Positions 53,903-63,245 of a stretch of 64,000 bases of DNA are shown here, in pieces. The translations under genes and the position numbers were made by a program. The notes beneath the pieces were generated by a model, which saw nothing but the letters and a program-made list of their open reading frames with translations, had not been told where the DNA came from and did no database searches. The stretch is from Ignavibacteriota bacterium. GTDB lineage: Bacteria; Bacteroidota; Ignavibacteria; UBA10030. How positions within the stretch are numbered: the first letter of the stretch is position 1; every line of letters begins with the position of its first letter. The stretch covers positions 189,173 through 253,172 of the forward strand of contig PMZI01000026.1 of NCBI GenBank assembly GCA_003170475.1. Direction: 5' to 3'.

Positions 53903-54779
53903 TTCAGAATCTCCGGGACTGACCTCATCCGAGGTTCCGCCCACAGGATCCGAAGAAAAGCAATTCCTTCGGTTCAAGAGATTGAATCGGATCCTTCATA
54001 TTGTCATGATTGTAAGTTTCATGAGCCTTGCACTGACCGGCATGACGCTCAAGTTCGCGTATACCGGTTGGGCGGCTTTTCTTTCGCGCCTCTTCGGAGG
54101 ATTCGAATCTGCCGGCTACATCCATCGAGTGGCAGCGGTCGCGATGATCGGGATCTTCATTGCGCACATTGTGGACATCGTCAGAATGAAAAGGCACCAC
54201 TACACGTCGTGGCGCTCATTCATCTTCGGTCCCGATTCCATGGTGTTCAACAGGAAAGATCTTCGGGATCTGATCGGCAACTTCAAATGGTTCATTGGCC
54301 GAGGTCCACGGCCCGCGTACGGAAGGTGGACCTACTGGGAGAAATTCGACTACTTCGCAGTCTTCTGGGGAATCGCGGTGATCGGATCGACGGGCTTGAC
54401 GCTTTGGTTCCCCGAGTTTTTCACGAGGTTCATTCCCGGATGGTACCTGAACGTCGCGACGATTATCCACAGTGACGAGGCGTTGCTCGCTGTCGGGTTC
54501 ATTTTCACGGTGCATTTCTTTAACACGCATCTCCGTCCGGAGAAGTTCCCGATGGACATCGTCGTCTTCACTGGCCGAATGACTCTTGACGAACTTAAGG
54601 AGGACAAACCGGAGGAGTATGAAGCGCTCGTCAAGACAGGCAAACTCGATGTGTCCATGGTCGAGCAATATCCCCCGATTGTCATCAGAGTGATACGGAC
54701 TTTCGCATGGACCGCGCTCTGCGTAGGATTCAGTATCGTCATTTGGATTATTTATGCCATGCTCTTCGCGTATCAATAA
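53880..54779 (+). CDS. Membrane cytochrome b subunit (FdnI/HydC-type)
   Basis: 299 residues; its ATG lies 23 bases inside the end of the 19-heme gene. Five helices: [84 protein letters not shown] and [19 protein letters not shown]. Histidines in helices 1, 2 and 4 can bind two b hemes. [13 protein letters not shown]-type loop sequence corresponds to FNPDIYPIN in the b domain of the CbcL-like fusion, so the two b modules are paralogues, one split and one fused. Expected role: quinol oxidation with transfer to the 19-heme partner. Confidence 0.9.
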   Translation: METTKKPDSESPGLTSSEVPPTGSEEKQFLRFKRLNRILHIVMIVSFMSLALTGMTLKFAYTGWAAFLSRLFGGFESAGYIHRVAAVAMIGIFIAHIVDIVRMKRHHYTSWRSFIFGPDSMVFNRKDLRDLIGNFKWFIGRGPRPAYGRWTYWEKFDYFAVFWGIAVIGSTGLTLWFPEFFTRFIPGWYLNVATIIHSDEALLAVGFIFTVHFFNTHLRPEKFPMDIVVFTGRMTLDELKEDKPEEYEALVKTGKLDVSMVEQYPPIVIRVIRTFAWTALCVGFSIVIWIIYAMLFAYQ

Positions 54780-54793
54780 TGGGAAGAAAATCG

Positions 54794-54822
54794 TTGCAAG
54801 TAAGGATTCATGATATTATTAT
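54794..54822 (+). promoter_or_regulatory. Possible internal promoter before the NapC-type gene
   Basis: TTGCAA (54794-54799), 17 bases, TATTAT (54817-54822), 49 bases before the ATG at 54871. Matches are four and five of six. Confidence 0.3.
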
Positions 54823-54870
54823 CAATACCAACACCTTTCGCTGAAGCACCGATTTTCATAGAGAATTCTG

Positions 54871-56361
54871 ATGAAACGCATTTTCCCAGCTTCCTTCTAT
54901 AACCCTGTGACGCTTGTCGGCGCCGCGATTGCTGCCGTTAGCCTGGGGCTTATTGCGTTCTTGATGGTGATTGAGAGTTTTGCGGAAAACCCGAAGCCAT
55001 ACATGGGAATTGTCGCGTTTGTGTTGCTTCCTGGAGTGATGATTGTCGGTCTTGCCATTCTAATATTTGGGATTCTCCGTGAGCGACGAAGAGTGCATGC
55101 GGGAAAACCTGAAACGCATCTCCCGATCATTGACCTGAATAATCCTAAGCATCGCACGGCCTTTGTCTTTTTCTCTTTTGGGACGATCCTTCTTCTGATA
55201 CTTTCGGCGTTCGGCAGTTTCAAGGCGTATGAGCACACCGATTCTGATCAATTCTGCGGCGAGACATGTCACAAGGTGATGGAGCCGGAATATACGGCCT
55301 ATGAGTACTCTCCACATGCACGCGTCGGATGTGTAAAGTGCCACATCGGTCCGGGGGCGGGCTGGTTTGTCCGTTCGAAATTGTCCGGTGCATATCAGGT
55401 ATATGCAACGTTGTTCAACAAATACCCAACTCCAATCCCGACTCCCATCGAGAACTTGCGTCCTGCTCAGGAAACGTGCGAGCAATGCCATTGGCCGAAG
55501 CAATTCTTCAGTCAGAAGGAGTTGATGAATACCTATTTCACTTCTGATGAGAACAATACCAGGTGGTCGCTGAATCTGCTGGTCAAAGTCGGAGGCGGAA
55601 ACATTGAGGCCGGTCCTACATCGGGCATTCACTGGCACATGAACATCGCCAATGAAGTGACGTACGCGGCTGTAGACACCCAGCGACAGGTCATCCCTTG
55701 GGTTCGGATAAAAACTGCAGAAGGCAAGATCATCACTTACAAATCGACGGAATCAACGCTTTCTGATGCAGAGATCCAGAAGATTCAGAAGCGGCGGATG
55801 GATTGCATCGATTGTCACAATCGTCCGACGCACATCTATCATCCGCCGGCACGATCGATCGATCATGTGATGTCATTAGGTTGGATCGACCCCGAGTTGC
55901 CGAACATCAAAAGCGTTGCGGTGAAGGCTTTGGAGCATCCCTACACAACCAAGCCTGCGGCGTTGGACAGCATCAAGCAGGAGATTGGTGAGTTCTATCG
56001 TTCGAATCACCCCGATGTCGCGGCAAAAAAGAGTGCGCAGATTGACCGTGCCATCGCCGAAGTGCAGAAGATCTACAGCCGAAACTACTTCCCTGAAATG
56101 CATGTCAGCTGGAAGAAGTTCAACGACAACATCGGGCACATGTATTATCCCGGATGCTTCCGTTGCCATGATGGGAAGCACGTGTCGGAAGAAGGAAAGG
56201 TGCTTTCGAGGGACTGCAATGTCTGTCACACGATTCTTGCACAACAAACAGAGAAAGATGATCTGCGCATCTCCCTTCAGGGCGTCGAGTACAAGCATCC
56301 CGTGGACATCGGAGATGCGTGGAAGGAAATGAACTGCAGCGATTGTCACAATTCCCAGTAA
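54871..56361 (+). CDS. Seven-heme NapC/NirT-type membrane cytochrome (ImcH-like)
   Basis: 496 residues. Three membrane helices lie before the heme part (LVGAAIAAVSLGLIAFLMVI, YMGIVAFVLLPGVMIVGLAILIF, RTAFVFFSFGTILLLILSAF). A NapC/NirT domain follows with SPHARVGCVKCHIGPGAGWFVRSKLSG. Heme motifs: an unusual CGETCH (CX3CH), then CVKCH, CEQCH, CIDCH, CFRCH, CNVCH, CSDCH. Three helices plus seven heme sites match the layout described for Geobacter ImcH, an inner-membrane quinol-oxidising cytochrome used with high-potential acceptors. It is followed by the Rieske/cytochrome b unit. The ImcH comparison is by architecture only. Confidence 0.85.
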   Translation: MKRIFPASFYNPVTLVGAAIAAVSLGLIAFLMVIESFAENPKPYMGIVAFVLLPGVMIVGLAILIFGILRERRRVHAGKPETHLPIIDLNNPKHRTAFVFFSFGTILLLILSAFGSFKAYEHTDSDQFCGETCHKVMEPEYTAYEYSPHARVGCVKCHIGPGAGWFVRSKLSGAYQVYATLFNKYPTPIPTPIENLRPAQETCEQCHWPKQFFSQKELMNTYFTSDENNTRWSLNLLVKVGGGNIEAGPTSGIHWHMNIANEVTYAAVDTQRQVIPWVRIKTAEGKIITYKSTESTLSDAEIQKIQKRRMDCIDCHNRPTHIYHPPARSIDHVMSLGWIDPELPNIKSVAVKALEHPYTTKPAALDSIKQEIGEFYRSNHPDVAAKKSAQIDRAIAEVQKIYSRNYFPEMHVSWKKFNDNIGHMYYPGCFRCHDGKHVSEEGKVLSRDCNVCHTILAQQTEKDDLRISLQGVEYKHPVDIGDAWKEMNCSDCHNSQ

Positions 56362-56461
56362 CGTGGGATTTGTTCACCGGGATGTCGAAGGGACCGTCGT
56401 TCTGAGGCTGGCAGAGCCGGCAAAACGCTGGTCGCTGTTCAACGGAGAGATTTGAAAAACG

Positions 56462-56920
56462 ATGGCTGAATCTACCGAGCCGATGGATACTCAAGAAAAC
56501 AGAAGAGACTTCCTCAAGTATTTCCTTGGGGGTGGTCTGATTGCGTGGCTGGCTGCGATTCTCTATCCTATGATGGCCTATCTCAAGCCGCCGAAGCAGG
56601 CCGAAGTGGAAGTGACAAGTGTGAAGGCGGGCAAGGTCGGGGCCGTAGAAAAAGACAGCGGCACCATCGTCCGGTTTGGAAACAAGCCGGTTATTCTCCT
56701 GAGGAATGCTGCCGGCGAGTTCCGGGCATTCTCGGCGACGTGCACACATCTTGATTGCACGGTGCAGTATCGAAAAGATATGGGCCTCATCTGGTGTGCG
56801 TGTCACAACGGTCGTTATGATCTGAACGGCCGCAATGTTGCAGGACCTCCGCCGCGCCCTCTGGATGAATATCGGGTTGTGATCCAAGGTGAAGACATAC
56901 TGATTTCCAAAAAAGCATGA
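56462..56920 (+). CDS. Rieske [2Fe-2S] protein of a cytochrome bc complex
   Basis: 152 residues. A twin-arginine motif ([17 protein letters not shown]) and one membrane helix (20-41) precede the Rieske domain. Cluster motifs are Cys94-Thr-His96-Leu-Asp-Cys99 and Cys112-Ala-Cys114-His115, so ligands Cys94, His96, Cys112, His115 and the disulfide pair Cys99/Cys114 are all in place. It takes the first electron from quinol at the outer site of the cytochrome b encoded next; the start of that gene overlaps this one by four bases. Confidence 0.95.
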   Translation: MAESTEPMDTQENRRDFLKYFLGGGLIAWLAAILYPMMAYLKPPKQAEVEVTSVKAGKVGAVEKDSGTIVRFGNKPVILLRNAAGEFRAFSATCTHLDCTVQYRKDMGLIWCACHNGRYDLNGRNVAGPPPRPLDEYRVVIQGEDILISKKA

Positions 56921-57996
56921 AGACACTCTGGTCAAAAACCTATCATTGGATCAACGAACGCGTCGAGCTCGACGGGCTTGTCGAGTTCATGGGCAAGAAG
57001 TACGTACCCGTGAACAGCCATTCCATCTGGTATTACTTTGGCGGCGTGTCATTATTCCTCTTCATTATTCAGGTTGTCACGGGCATTCTGCTCCTCCTCT
57101 ACTACAAGGGGGGAGAGGCACTGGCGTTTGAGAGCATACAATTCATCATGTCCAAGGTGCAGTTTGGATGGTTGATCCGATCGATCCACAGCTGGACGGC
57201 GAACCTGTTCATACTGACTGCATTGATCCATATGTTCAGCGTTTATTTCGGAAAGGCGTATCGCAAGCCTCGGGAAATTACCTGGGTGACGGGAATGTTG
57301 ATGTTCTTCCTTGCGATGGGATTCGGATTCAGCGGCTATCTGCTGCCGTGGAACGAGCTGGCCTTTTTTGCAACCAAGGTAGGCACGGACATCGCAGGAG
57401 CCGTCCCGGTTGTTGGCAAACCGATGATGGTATTCCTCCGAGGCGGTGAAGAAGTAACGGGAGCAACCCTCTCTCGCTTCATCGGTTTCCACGTTGCGGT
57501 GTTGCCGGGTCTTTTCACTGTTCTCCTGGGAATCCACTTGCTTCTGGTCCAGCGACAGGGAATGAGTGAACCATTGTCGTACGAAGAAGAAAGTCCGAAG
57601 GAACGCAAGACAATGCCGTTTTTCCCAAACTTCCTTCTCCGTGACATGCTTCTCTGGCTGATTGTTCTCAATCTTCTGGCGATTCTGGCGGTGTTCTTTC
57701 CGTGGGAGCTTGGCAAGAAGGCCGATTTGTTTGCTTCTGCGCCCGCGGGGATCAAACCTGAATGGTACTTCCTCTTCATGTTCCAGACTCTGAAGTACAT
57801 CCCGGGTAAAGTTTTCGTGTTCGATGGTGAAGTGCTCGGTATCATGACTTTTGGGCTCGGAGGGTTGTTGTGGTTGTTGGTTCCCTTCTGGGATCGCAAG
57901 AGTTCCCGCGGTGAGCGAAACCGATTTATCAACTATATCGGTTTGTTCATCGTGCTCTACATCATCATTCTGACAATCGTCGGGTGGATCCTATGA
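56917..57996 (+). CDS. Cytochrome b of a bc-type complex (fused b6/subunit IV)
   Basis: 359 residues with about eight helices. Heme ligands: the pairs in [16 protein letters not shown] and [17 protein letters not shown], the second with the 14-residue gap seen in b6-type proteins. The quinol-site motif [14 protein letters not shown] is present. The protein joins the b6-like N-terminal part and the subunit IV-like part in one chain. Start and stop overlap both neighbours by four bases (ATGA), so Rieske, cytochrome b and the 11-heme protein are made as one complex; the multiheme protein would replace cytochrome c1 or f. Confidence 0.95.
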   Translation: MKTLWSKTYHWINERVELDGLVEFMGKKYVPVNSHSIWYYFGGVSLFLFIIQVVTGILLLLYYKGGEALAFESIQFIMSKVQFGWLIRSIHSWTANLFILTALIHMFSVYFGKAYRKPREITWVTGMLMFFLAMGFGFSGYLLPWNELAFFATKVGTDIAGAVPVVGKPMMVFLRGGEEVTGATLSRFIGFHVAVLPGLFTVLLGIHLLLVQRQGMSEPLSYEEESPKERKTMPFFPNFLLRDMLLWLIVLNLLAILAVFFPWELGKKADLFASAPAGIKPEWYFLFMFQTLKYIPGKVFVFDGEVLGIMTFGLGGLLWLLVPFWDRKSSRGERNRFINYIGLFIVLYIIILTIVGWIL

Positions 57997-59468
57997 ACCG
58001 AATCACGCGAATGATGATGGGGATAGCACTCCTCGTGTGCGTTTCGGCGAACGCTCTGCGTGCACAGGACAAATGCCTGAGTTGTCATGAGGCCACTGTC
58101 GGCGGCCAACCGGTTGAGATGTTCAAGCACGATATTCATCATGCAAAGGGAATTTCGTGCGCCGGTTGTCATGGCGGTGACTCAAAGACGGAAGAAATGG
58201 ATCAGGCGATGAACGCCAAAGCGGGATACATTGGAGTCCCGAAGGGAGACGAGATCTCCAAGGCATGTGCCAACTGTCACGCCAATGCGGCGAAGATGAA
58301 GAGCTTTGGCTCCAATCTGCCGACGAATCAGTTCCAAAATCTTCAGGAAAGCGTTCACGGGAAGCTGGCGACCAACGGCAAAGAGCGTATCGTTCAGTGC
58401 ACGACGTGTCACAATGCTCATGGGATTGTGGCGGTGCGCAATGCGTCATCCCCTGTGTTCCCGCTCAATATTGTGAAGACATGCACCAAGTGTCATGCTG
58501 ATGCGGCGTTCATGCGAATGTACAATCCATCGCTTCCGGTGGACCAGTTGGACAAGTACCGAACAAGCGTGCACGGGATTCGCAATGCAAAAGGGGACGC
58601 GAAGGTTGCTCAGTGTGCCAGCTGTCATGGGAGCCATGATATCCGAAATGCAAAAGACACGAAATCAAAAGTCTATGCAACCAATGTCCCATCGACGTGT
58701 GCACATTGCCACAGCAATGCCGAGTATATGAAGGAATACAAGATTCCGACGGACCAATTTGACAAGTTTTCGAAGAGTGTTCACGGGGTTGCGCTGTTGA
58801 CGAAGCATGATCTTGGAGCTCCGGCGTGCAATAGCTGCCACGGAAATCATGCCGCCACGCCTCCCGGCATATCGTCGGTTTCCAAAGTGTGTGGAACATG
58901 TCACGCGTTAAATGCCGATCTGTTCTCTGCAAGTCCGCACAAAAAGGCGTTCGACGATCGCAAGCTGCCCGAGTGCGAGACATGCCACAGCAATCACGAG
59001 ATCATCGTCGCCACGAACAAGTTGCTTGGTGTGACAAGTGAGGCCGTTTGCAGCCGCTGCCACAGCGAGGCGCAGAATGCAAAAGGATATGCGGCTGCCA
59101 AAGCGATGAGAAGTCTCATCGACAGTCTGGAGAACAACGAAAAGAAGGCCTCCGAATTGGTGAACGAAGCTGAGCAAAAGGGAATGGAAATCTCTGAGGC
59201 GAAGTACAAGCTCCGGGACGCTCATCAAGCGCGGCTCGAATCGCGGACGATGGTTCATGCTTTCAATGAGGGACGATTCAGAGAAGTCGCATCGAAAGGA
59301 CTTGTCGTATCGGCGACCGTGTCGGCGGAAGCCACAGATGCGTTGGACGAATACGTTTTTCGACGCATCGGACTCGGTCTCGCAACGCTCGCAATCACGA
59401 TCCTGGCTATTTCATTGTATGTTTACATTCGTCGTATTGAACGTCGACAAGCTAAGGGAGTTCAGTAG
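57993..59468 (+). CDS. 11-heme cytochrome c, membrane-anchored partner of the bc complex
   Basis: 491 residues from ATG 57993 (overlapping the cytochrome b stop). Signal peptide ([19 protein letters not shown]), eleven CXXCH motifs between residues 20 and 355 (CLSCH, CAGCH, CANCH, CTTCH, CTKCH, CASCH, CAHCH, CNSCH, CGTCH, CETCH, CSRCH), a helical coiled stretch ([18 protein letters not shown]) and a C-terminal membrane helix ([19 protein letters not shown]) with a basic tail. It stands in the place of cytochrome c1, giving a Rieske/b/multiheme complex comparable to Geobacter Cbc complexes. Confidence 0.92.
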   Translation: MNRITRMMMGIALLVCVSANALRAQDKCLSCHEATVGGQPVEMFKHDIHHAKGISCAGCHGGDSKTEEMDQAMNAKAGYIGVPKGDEISKACANCHANAAKMKSFGSNLPTNQFQNLQESVHGKLATNGKERIVQCTTCHNAHGIVAVRNASSPVFPLNIVKTCTKCHADAAFMRMYNPSLPVDQLDKYRTSVHGIRNAKGDAKVAQCASCHGSHDIRNAKDTKSKVYATNVPSTCAHCHSNAEYMKEYKIPTDQFDKFSKSVHGVALLTKHDLGAPACNSCHGNHAATPPGISSVSKVCGTCHALNADLFSASPHKKAFDDRKLPECETCHSNHEIIVATNKLLGVTSEAVCSRCHSEAQNAKGYAAAKAMRSLIDSLENNEKKASELVNEAEQKGMEISEAKYKLRDAHQARLESRTMVHAFNEGRFREVASKGLVVSATVSAEATDALDEYVFRRIGLGLATLAITILAISLYVYIRRIERRQAKGVQ

Positions 59469-59508
59469 CTCCCAATCTTCAAATCCAAACCATCAGAGGA
59501 GGATGTCT

Positions 59509-60039
59509 ATGCTTACTCGTTTGCTCACCCTGCTTTTGATTCTGGTGCTCGTGGTCGGGTTCTCCGCCCAGGCTCAGAACAAGTACGTCGGCGTCAAGAC
59601 GTGTTCTATGTGCCACAAAGCTGATAAGACCGGCAATCAGTTCGGCGTCTGGTCAAAATCTGCGCATGCTCAAGCCTACAAAACTCTGACTGGCGAAAAG
59701 GCAGCGGCAATTGCAAAGGCGAAGAACATTAAGAATGCCGCAGAAGCTCCGGAATGTCTCGAATGCCACGGGGCCGTTGATGCAAAACTGATCGGCACCT
59801 ACGATGTCAAGGACGGTGTTCAGTGTGAGACCTGCCACGGACCGGGCTCGGCCTATAAGACCATGGCGACGATGAAGGACAAGCCGAAAGCCATTGCAGC
59901 TGGTTTGCATGAGTTCAAAGATGCAGCAGCTATCGAGAAGTTCTGTAAGACGTGCCATAACGAAAAGAGTCCGACAAACAAAGCGTTCAAGTTCGACGAG
60001 TACTGGGCAAAGATCAAACACACAGTGCCGAAGCCGTAA
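59509..60039 (+). CDS. Cytochrome c554-like tetraheme protein
   Basis: 176 residues from ATG 59509, chosen over ATG 59503 for its spacing to AGAGGAGG. Signal peptide (RLLTLLLILVLVVGFSAQAQ), then four CXXCH motifs: CSMCH, CLECH, CETCH, CKTCH. The pattern CSMCH-x-ADKTGNQFGVWSKSAHAQAYKTL is typical of the cytochrome c554/c-prime family start. It is a soluble periplasmic electron shuttle in good position to link inner-membrane cytochromes to the outer-membrane part encoded next. A terminator-like stem follows. Confidence 0.92.
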   Translation: MLTRLLTLLLILVLVVGFSAQAQNKYVGVKTCSMCHKADKTGNQFGVWSKSAHAQAYKTLTGEKAAAIAKAKNIKNAAEAPECLECHGAVDAKLIGTYDVKDGVQCETCHGPGSAYKTMATMKDKPKAIAAGLHEFKDAAAIEKFCKTCHNEKSPTNKAFKFDEYWAKIKHTVPKP

Positions 60040-60083
60040 GCGCGCTCTCTCGGTTGATAGCACACGTTGTAGGACGAAGGAGA

Positions 60084-60115
60084 CGGCGCTGCGGTGAGCG
60101 GTGCAGCGCCGGTTC
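60084..60115 (+). terminator. Hairpin after cytochrome c554
   Basis: CGGCGCTGC (60084-60092) pairs exactly with GCAGCGCCG (60103-60111) over a 10-base loop, followed by GTTCTT. It may cut transcription between the inner-membrane part and the outer-membrane part of the cluster. Confidence 0.55.
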
Positions 60116-60150
60116 TTCCTACCGAAGCGACGGGGGAGGAAGGTTGTCGA

Positions 60151-60552
60151 ATGGATCGGACCACCATCCAGAGATCCCTAGAAGTCTGGCTCTTTATCGC
60201 CGTTGCCTCGATGATGAACGGGATGTTTCGGAGCCTGTTTCTTGTCCCCAGGTTGGGAGAGCACATGGGGCATGTGTTAGGCGTTTTGATATTGATAATA
60301 GTAGTTCTTCTTTCTTCATCAGTATTGGTAAACAGGGTCTTGAAGGAGTATGGAAACAGCGATTTGTTTTTTATCGGAGTCCTGTGGGTTGTTTTGAGTG
60401 TAGGTGTCGATTTTGTTTTTGAGCATTACTTGTTGCACGTGCCGTGGACCGCAATACTGCATGATTACAATCTGTTCTCGGGCAGGATCTGGATTTTTGT
60501 CTTGACGACAGAGTTGATCGGCCCCTGGTTCATGGCATCTGATAAACGTTAG
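60151..60552 (+). CDS. Four-helix membrane protein of unknown function
   Basis: 133 residues from ATG 60151 with GGAGGAAGG upstream. Four hydrophobic helices: VWLFIAVASMMNGMFRSLFL, MGHVLGVLILIIVVLLSSSVLV, LFFIGVLWVVLSVGVDFVF and IWIFVLTTELIGPWFMA. No cysteines, no quinone or heme motif except isolated histidines (GEHMGHVLG, FEHYLLHVP) that could bind heme b but do not form a known pair. No family is recognised. Its place between cytochrome c554 and the porin suggests an accessory role in the electron-transfer cluster. Confidence 0.7.
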   Translation: MDRTTIQRSLEVWLFIAVASMMNGMFRSLFLVPRLGEHMGHVLGVLILIIVVLLSSSVLVNRVLKEYGNSDLFFIGVLWVVLSVGVDFVFEHYLLHVPWTAILHDYNLFSGRIWIFVLTTELIGPWFMASDKR

Positions 60553-60630
60553 TTGAGTGGGACAGGTATTTCCCCCCAACGCACCGGAAACCGGCAGATC
60601 CGAACATTCACTCCAAAATCAAATAGGAAC

Positions 60631-60651
60631 TGTGATATCGTCATAATCACA
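60631..60651. promoter_or_regulatory. Inverted repeat before the porin gene
   Basis: TGTGAT-(9)-ATCACA, an inverted repeat of 21 bases, lies 20 bases before the porin ATG. The half-sites look like CRP/FNR-family half-sites but the spacing is longer than the usual 4-6 bases, so the binding protein is not known. Confidence 0.35.
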
Positions 60652-60671
60652 CTCTATTTCACTGAATCATT

Positions 60672-61985
60672 ATGAAGAAACTGACAACTCTTATTATTCT
60701 CATCGTGCTCTCCGTCTCGGGCGCCCACGCCCAAAGGTTGCAGGCACGGTTTGTCACCTCTGCATACGCTTGGGAGCGCCAAGACACCATCGGCAAATCC
60801 TCAGAGCATCTCTACGGGTATGAAACGATGCAGCTCTCTCTCTCAGGAGAACAGCTCTCGTTGCACACCTACCTCCAGGGATTCAACGATTTCGCCGGGC
60901 CTCTGAGTAACAACCCGACGTTCAGGCTCTACAACCTCTATTTCAAATGGGCCAACATCGGCAACATGGTCGATGTGAGTCTGGGACGTCAGGCTGTCTT
61001 CGCCGGGGTGGGGAATGGCACCATCGATGGCGGTCTCGCATCATTCAAGTTCCTCGATTCCCGCTACAAGCTTACGGGATATTATGGGGCACTCCCAGCT
61101 GAGCGCTATGAGGCGAGACTGATCGATAACACCGACAAGAACTTCATGGCGGGCGGACAGTTGTCGGCTTCTCCGCTTGATTTCGCCCAGTTCTCCGTGA
61201 GTTACATGCAGAAGAATATCAAGCCAGAAACATACCTTGGCATTCGACGGGACTCGCTGTTCAATCCGTATACGGTTGAGATCACGCCCACAGCAACAGC
61301 CGAGGAATACGTCAGCGGTGATGTGAGTTTGGAATACAAGGATTGGGCCTCGGGGTATCTTCGTTATGACTATGACCTTCTGCTCGATAAGAACTCGCGC
61401 TTCCAGTTCTTCACTCGGGTGAAACCTTTCCAAGCGTCAAGTCTTACGGCTCTTCAACCGTTAAGTCTGACCGGTGAGTACCTGCAGCGTGAACCGCGCC
61501 TTCTGTTCAATTCCATTTTTTCGGTCTTTGCATTCAACACGATGAAGGAATATGAGATCGGGGCGGAATATGCTCTCGGAACGGAATGGCAGTTGTTCGC
61601 CAAGTATGGTGCAGTCTCCTACAATGACGGCGACTCGCATCAGATGACACTGGGGGTTAATAGCAACCATGTATCATTCAGCGTCACGCGAGATGACGGA
61701 AATGGCGGCGAATTGAGTGCCGCATCCCTCAGCCTTGGCTATCCCTTCTTCGAAAACAAGCTCACGCCGACATTGATGCTCAGCTACGCCCACTACAAGT
61801 TGAGCGAGTTCTCGACCAGCCTCGATGATGCATTGAGCCTTTCCGTGGGGGCCGTTTATCGACCCATTCGCTTGCTCTCGGTCGATGCTCAGGCACAGTG
61901 GATTCAGAACAAGATCTACAATAACGATATGCGATTTTTCGTCAGGGTCAGTTATCTCCTAAGTCAACAACTTGGAATCTTCTAA
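60672..61985 (+). CDS. Outer-membrane beta-barrel (porin-like) protein
   Basis: 437 residues. Signal peptide (KKLTTLIILIVLSVSGAHAQ) followed by alternating amphipathic strands throughout (RFVTSAYAWERQ, YETMQLSLSGEQLSLHTYLQGF, FRLYNLYFKWANIGNMVDVSLGRQAVF) and a terminal Phe (LGIF), the outer-membrane insertion signal. No cysteine pairs or hemes. It is directly followed by a 14-heme cytochrome whose start is 11 bases downstream and by a multiheme lipoprotein, so it most likely forms the channel of a porin-cytochrome conduit that lets hemes make contact through the outer membrane. Confidence 0.85.
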   Translation: MKKLTTLIILIVLSVSGAHAQRLQARFVTSAYAWERQDTIGKSSEHLYGYETMQLSLSGEQLSLHTYLQGFNDFAGPLSNNPTFRLYNLYFKWANIGNMVDVSLGRQAVFAGVGNGTIDGGLASFKFLDSRYKLTGYYGALPAERYEARLIDNTDKNFMAGGQLSASPLDFAQFSVSYMQKNIKPETYLGIRRDSLFNPYTVEITPTATAEEYVSGDVSLEYKDWASGYLRYDYDLLLDKNSRFQFFTRVKPFQASSLTALQPLSLTGEYLQREPRLLFNSIFSVFAFNTMKEYEIGAEYALGTEWQLFAKYGAVSYNDGDSHQMTLGVNSNHVSFSVTRDDGNGGELSAASLSLGYPFFENKLTPTLMLSYAHYKLSEFSTSLDDALSLSVGAVYRPIRLLSVDAQAQWIQNKIYNNDMRFFVRVSYLLSQQLGIF

Positions 61986-61995
61986 CAAGAATCCT

Positions 61996-63234
61996 ATGGT
62001 CATGGCAAAACACTTATTTCATCGGACCGTCAGACGGGTCTCTTTTGGTCTTCTCTTCGGCGTGGCCTGCCTGCTTGCCTTCACTGTGATAAGTTCGTCA
62101 CGTGAGGTGAGTCAGTGGCAGCAGCAACCGAGCACCGTCAAGTTCTCTCACCGCTTTCACGTCCGGGATGCGGGCGTTGCCTGTGCCGACTGCCATACGA
62201 TGGCGCCGACAAGCAGACTCGCTACAGACACTCTTCTGGCAAAACACGAACAATGCAAGAGTTGCCATGAAGAGCAGCTGAACACGAGGTGTGACTTCTG
62301 CCACACCGGCGATGACCCCTCGACGTATACGGCGACTGAATTGCCGAAACGTAACCTCGTTTTCTCGCATGAGGCACACGTAAGTGGTCGGAAGCTCGAG
62401 TGCGAAAAATGCCACACGGGTGTCGACCAGGCCGAGATTGGAGTATCAGTGAAGATACCCGGCATGCCAACGTGCAACACATGCCATAATGACGTCAAGG
62501 CATCCAATGCATGCGAGGGGTGTCATGTGGACCTAGCTGCGCTTCGGCCGCGGGAACACAATCGGACAGATTTTGTACACGAACACAAGATCATCGCCCG
62601 ATCGTCGACGGCGACCTGCGCAACGTGCCACACGCAGGAAACGTGCGCCGACTGCCACAATGGCTCCGATCTCATCAGAGTCGATCTGACCGGAAAAGAC
62701 TTGACCTCGCCGATGTCGCCGCGGATCGCCGCGATCGATCGCGGCCAGGGAATGAAACTGACCAAAGTCCACGATTTGAACTTCAAGTTTACGCATGGAA
62801 TTGCGGCCTCGAAAAAAGGAACAGAGTGTCAGACGTGTCACGATCAGCAGACCTTTTGCGCGACGTGTCACAACGCCGGCGGCGACGTCAATCAGTCTAA
62901 GTTCCTGCCTCAGTCTCATCAGCAAGCAGGGTTCATCACGTTTGGTGTGGGAAGTGGTGGTGGCTTGCATGCGAAACTCGCGAAGCGCGATATCGAGAAT
63001 TGCGCGGCATGCCATGATACTCAGGGGGCTGATCCGGCATGCATTCAATGCCACATGGATTCTGATGGGATCAAGGGCACGAACCCGCGGACGCATGACC
63101 CGGGATACATGAATGGAGAACACGGCTCATGGCACACCGACCCGGGGGCGACGTGCTATGTCTGCCACACCGACGCCAATGCGCGAGTGGGTGGAGTAAA
63201 AGGTCAAAAGTTCTGCGGCTATTGTCATAAGTGA
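61996..63234 (+). CDS. 14-heme periplasmic cytochrome c
   Basis: 412 residues from ATG 61996 (an in-frame TTG at 61972 lies inside the porin gene). An N-terminal membrane or signal helix (VSFGLLFGVACLLAFTVI) is followed by 14 CXXCH motifs: CADCH, CKSCH, CDFCH, CEKCH, CNTCH, CEGCH, CATCH, CADCH, CQTCH, CATCH, CAACH, CIQCH, CYVCH, CGYCH. The repeating KFSHRFHVRDAG / VFSHEAHVSGRK segments before heme groups are like cytochrome c7/c3-type modules. In a porin-cytochrome conduit it would be the periplasmic partner handing electrons to the channel. Confidence 0.92.
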   Translation: MVMAKHLFHRTVRRVSFGLLFGVACLLAFTVISSSREVSQWQQQPSTVKFSHRFHVRDAGVACADCHTMAPTSRLATDTLLAKHEQCKSCHEEQLNTRCDFCHTGDDPSTYTATELPKRNLVFSHEAHVSGRKLECEKCHTGVDQAEIGVSVKIPGMPTCNTCHNDVKASNACEGCHVDLAALRPREHNRTDFVHEHKIIARSSTATCATCHTQETCADCHNGSDLIRVDLTGKDLTSPMSPRIAAIDRGQGMKLTKVHDLNFKFTHGIAASKKGTECQTCHDQQTFCATCHNAGGDVNQSKFLPQSHQQAGFITFGVGSGGGLHAKLAKRDIENCAACHDTQGADPACIQCHMDSDGIKGTNPRTHDPGYMNGEHGSWHTDPGATCYVCHTDANARVGGVKGQKFCGYCHK

Positions 63235-63245
63235 GCGAAAAACCT

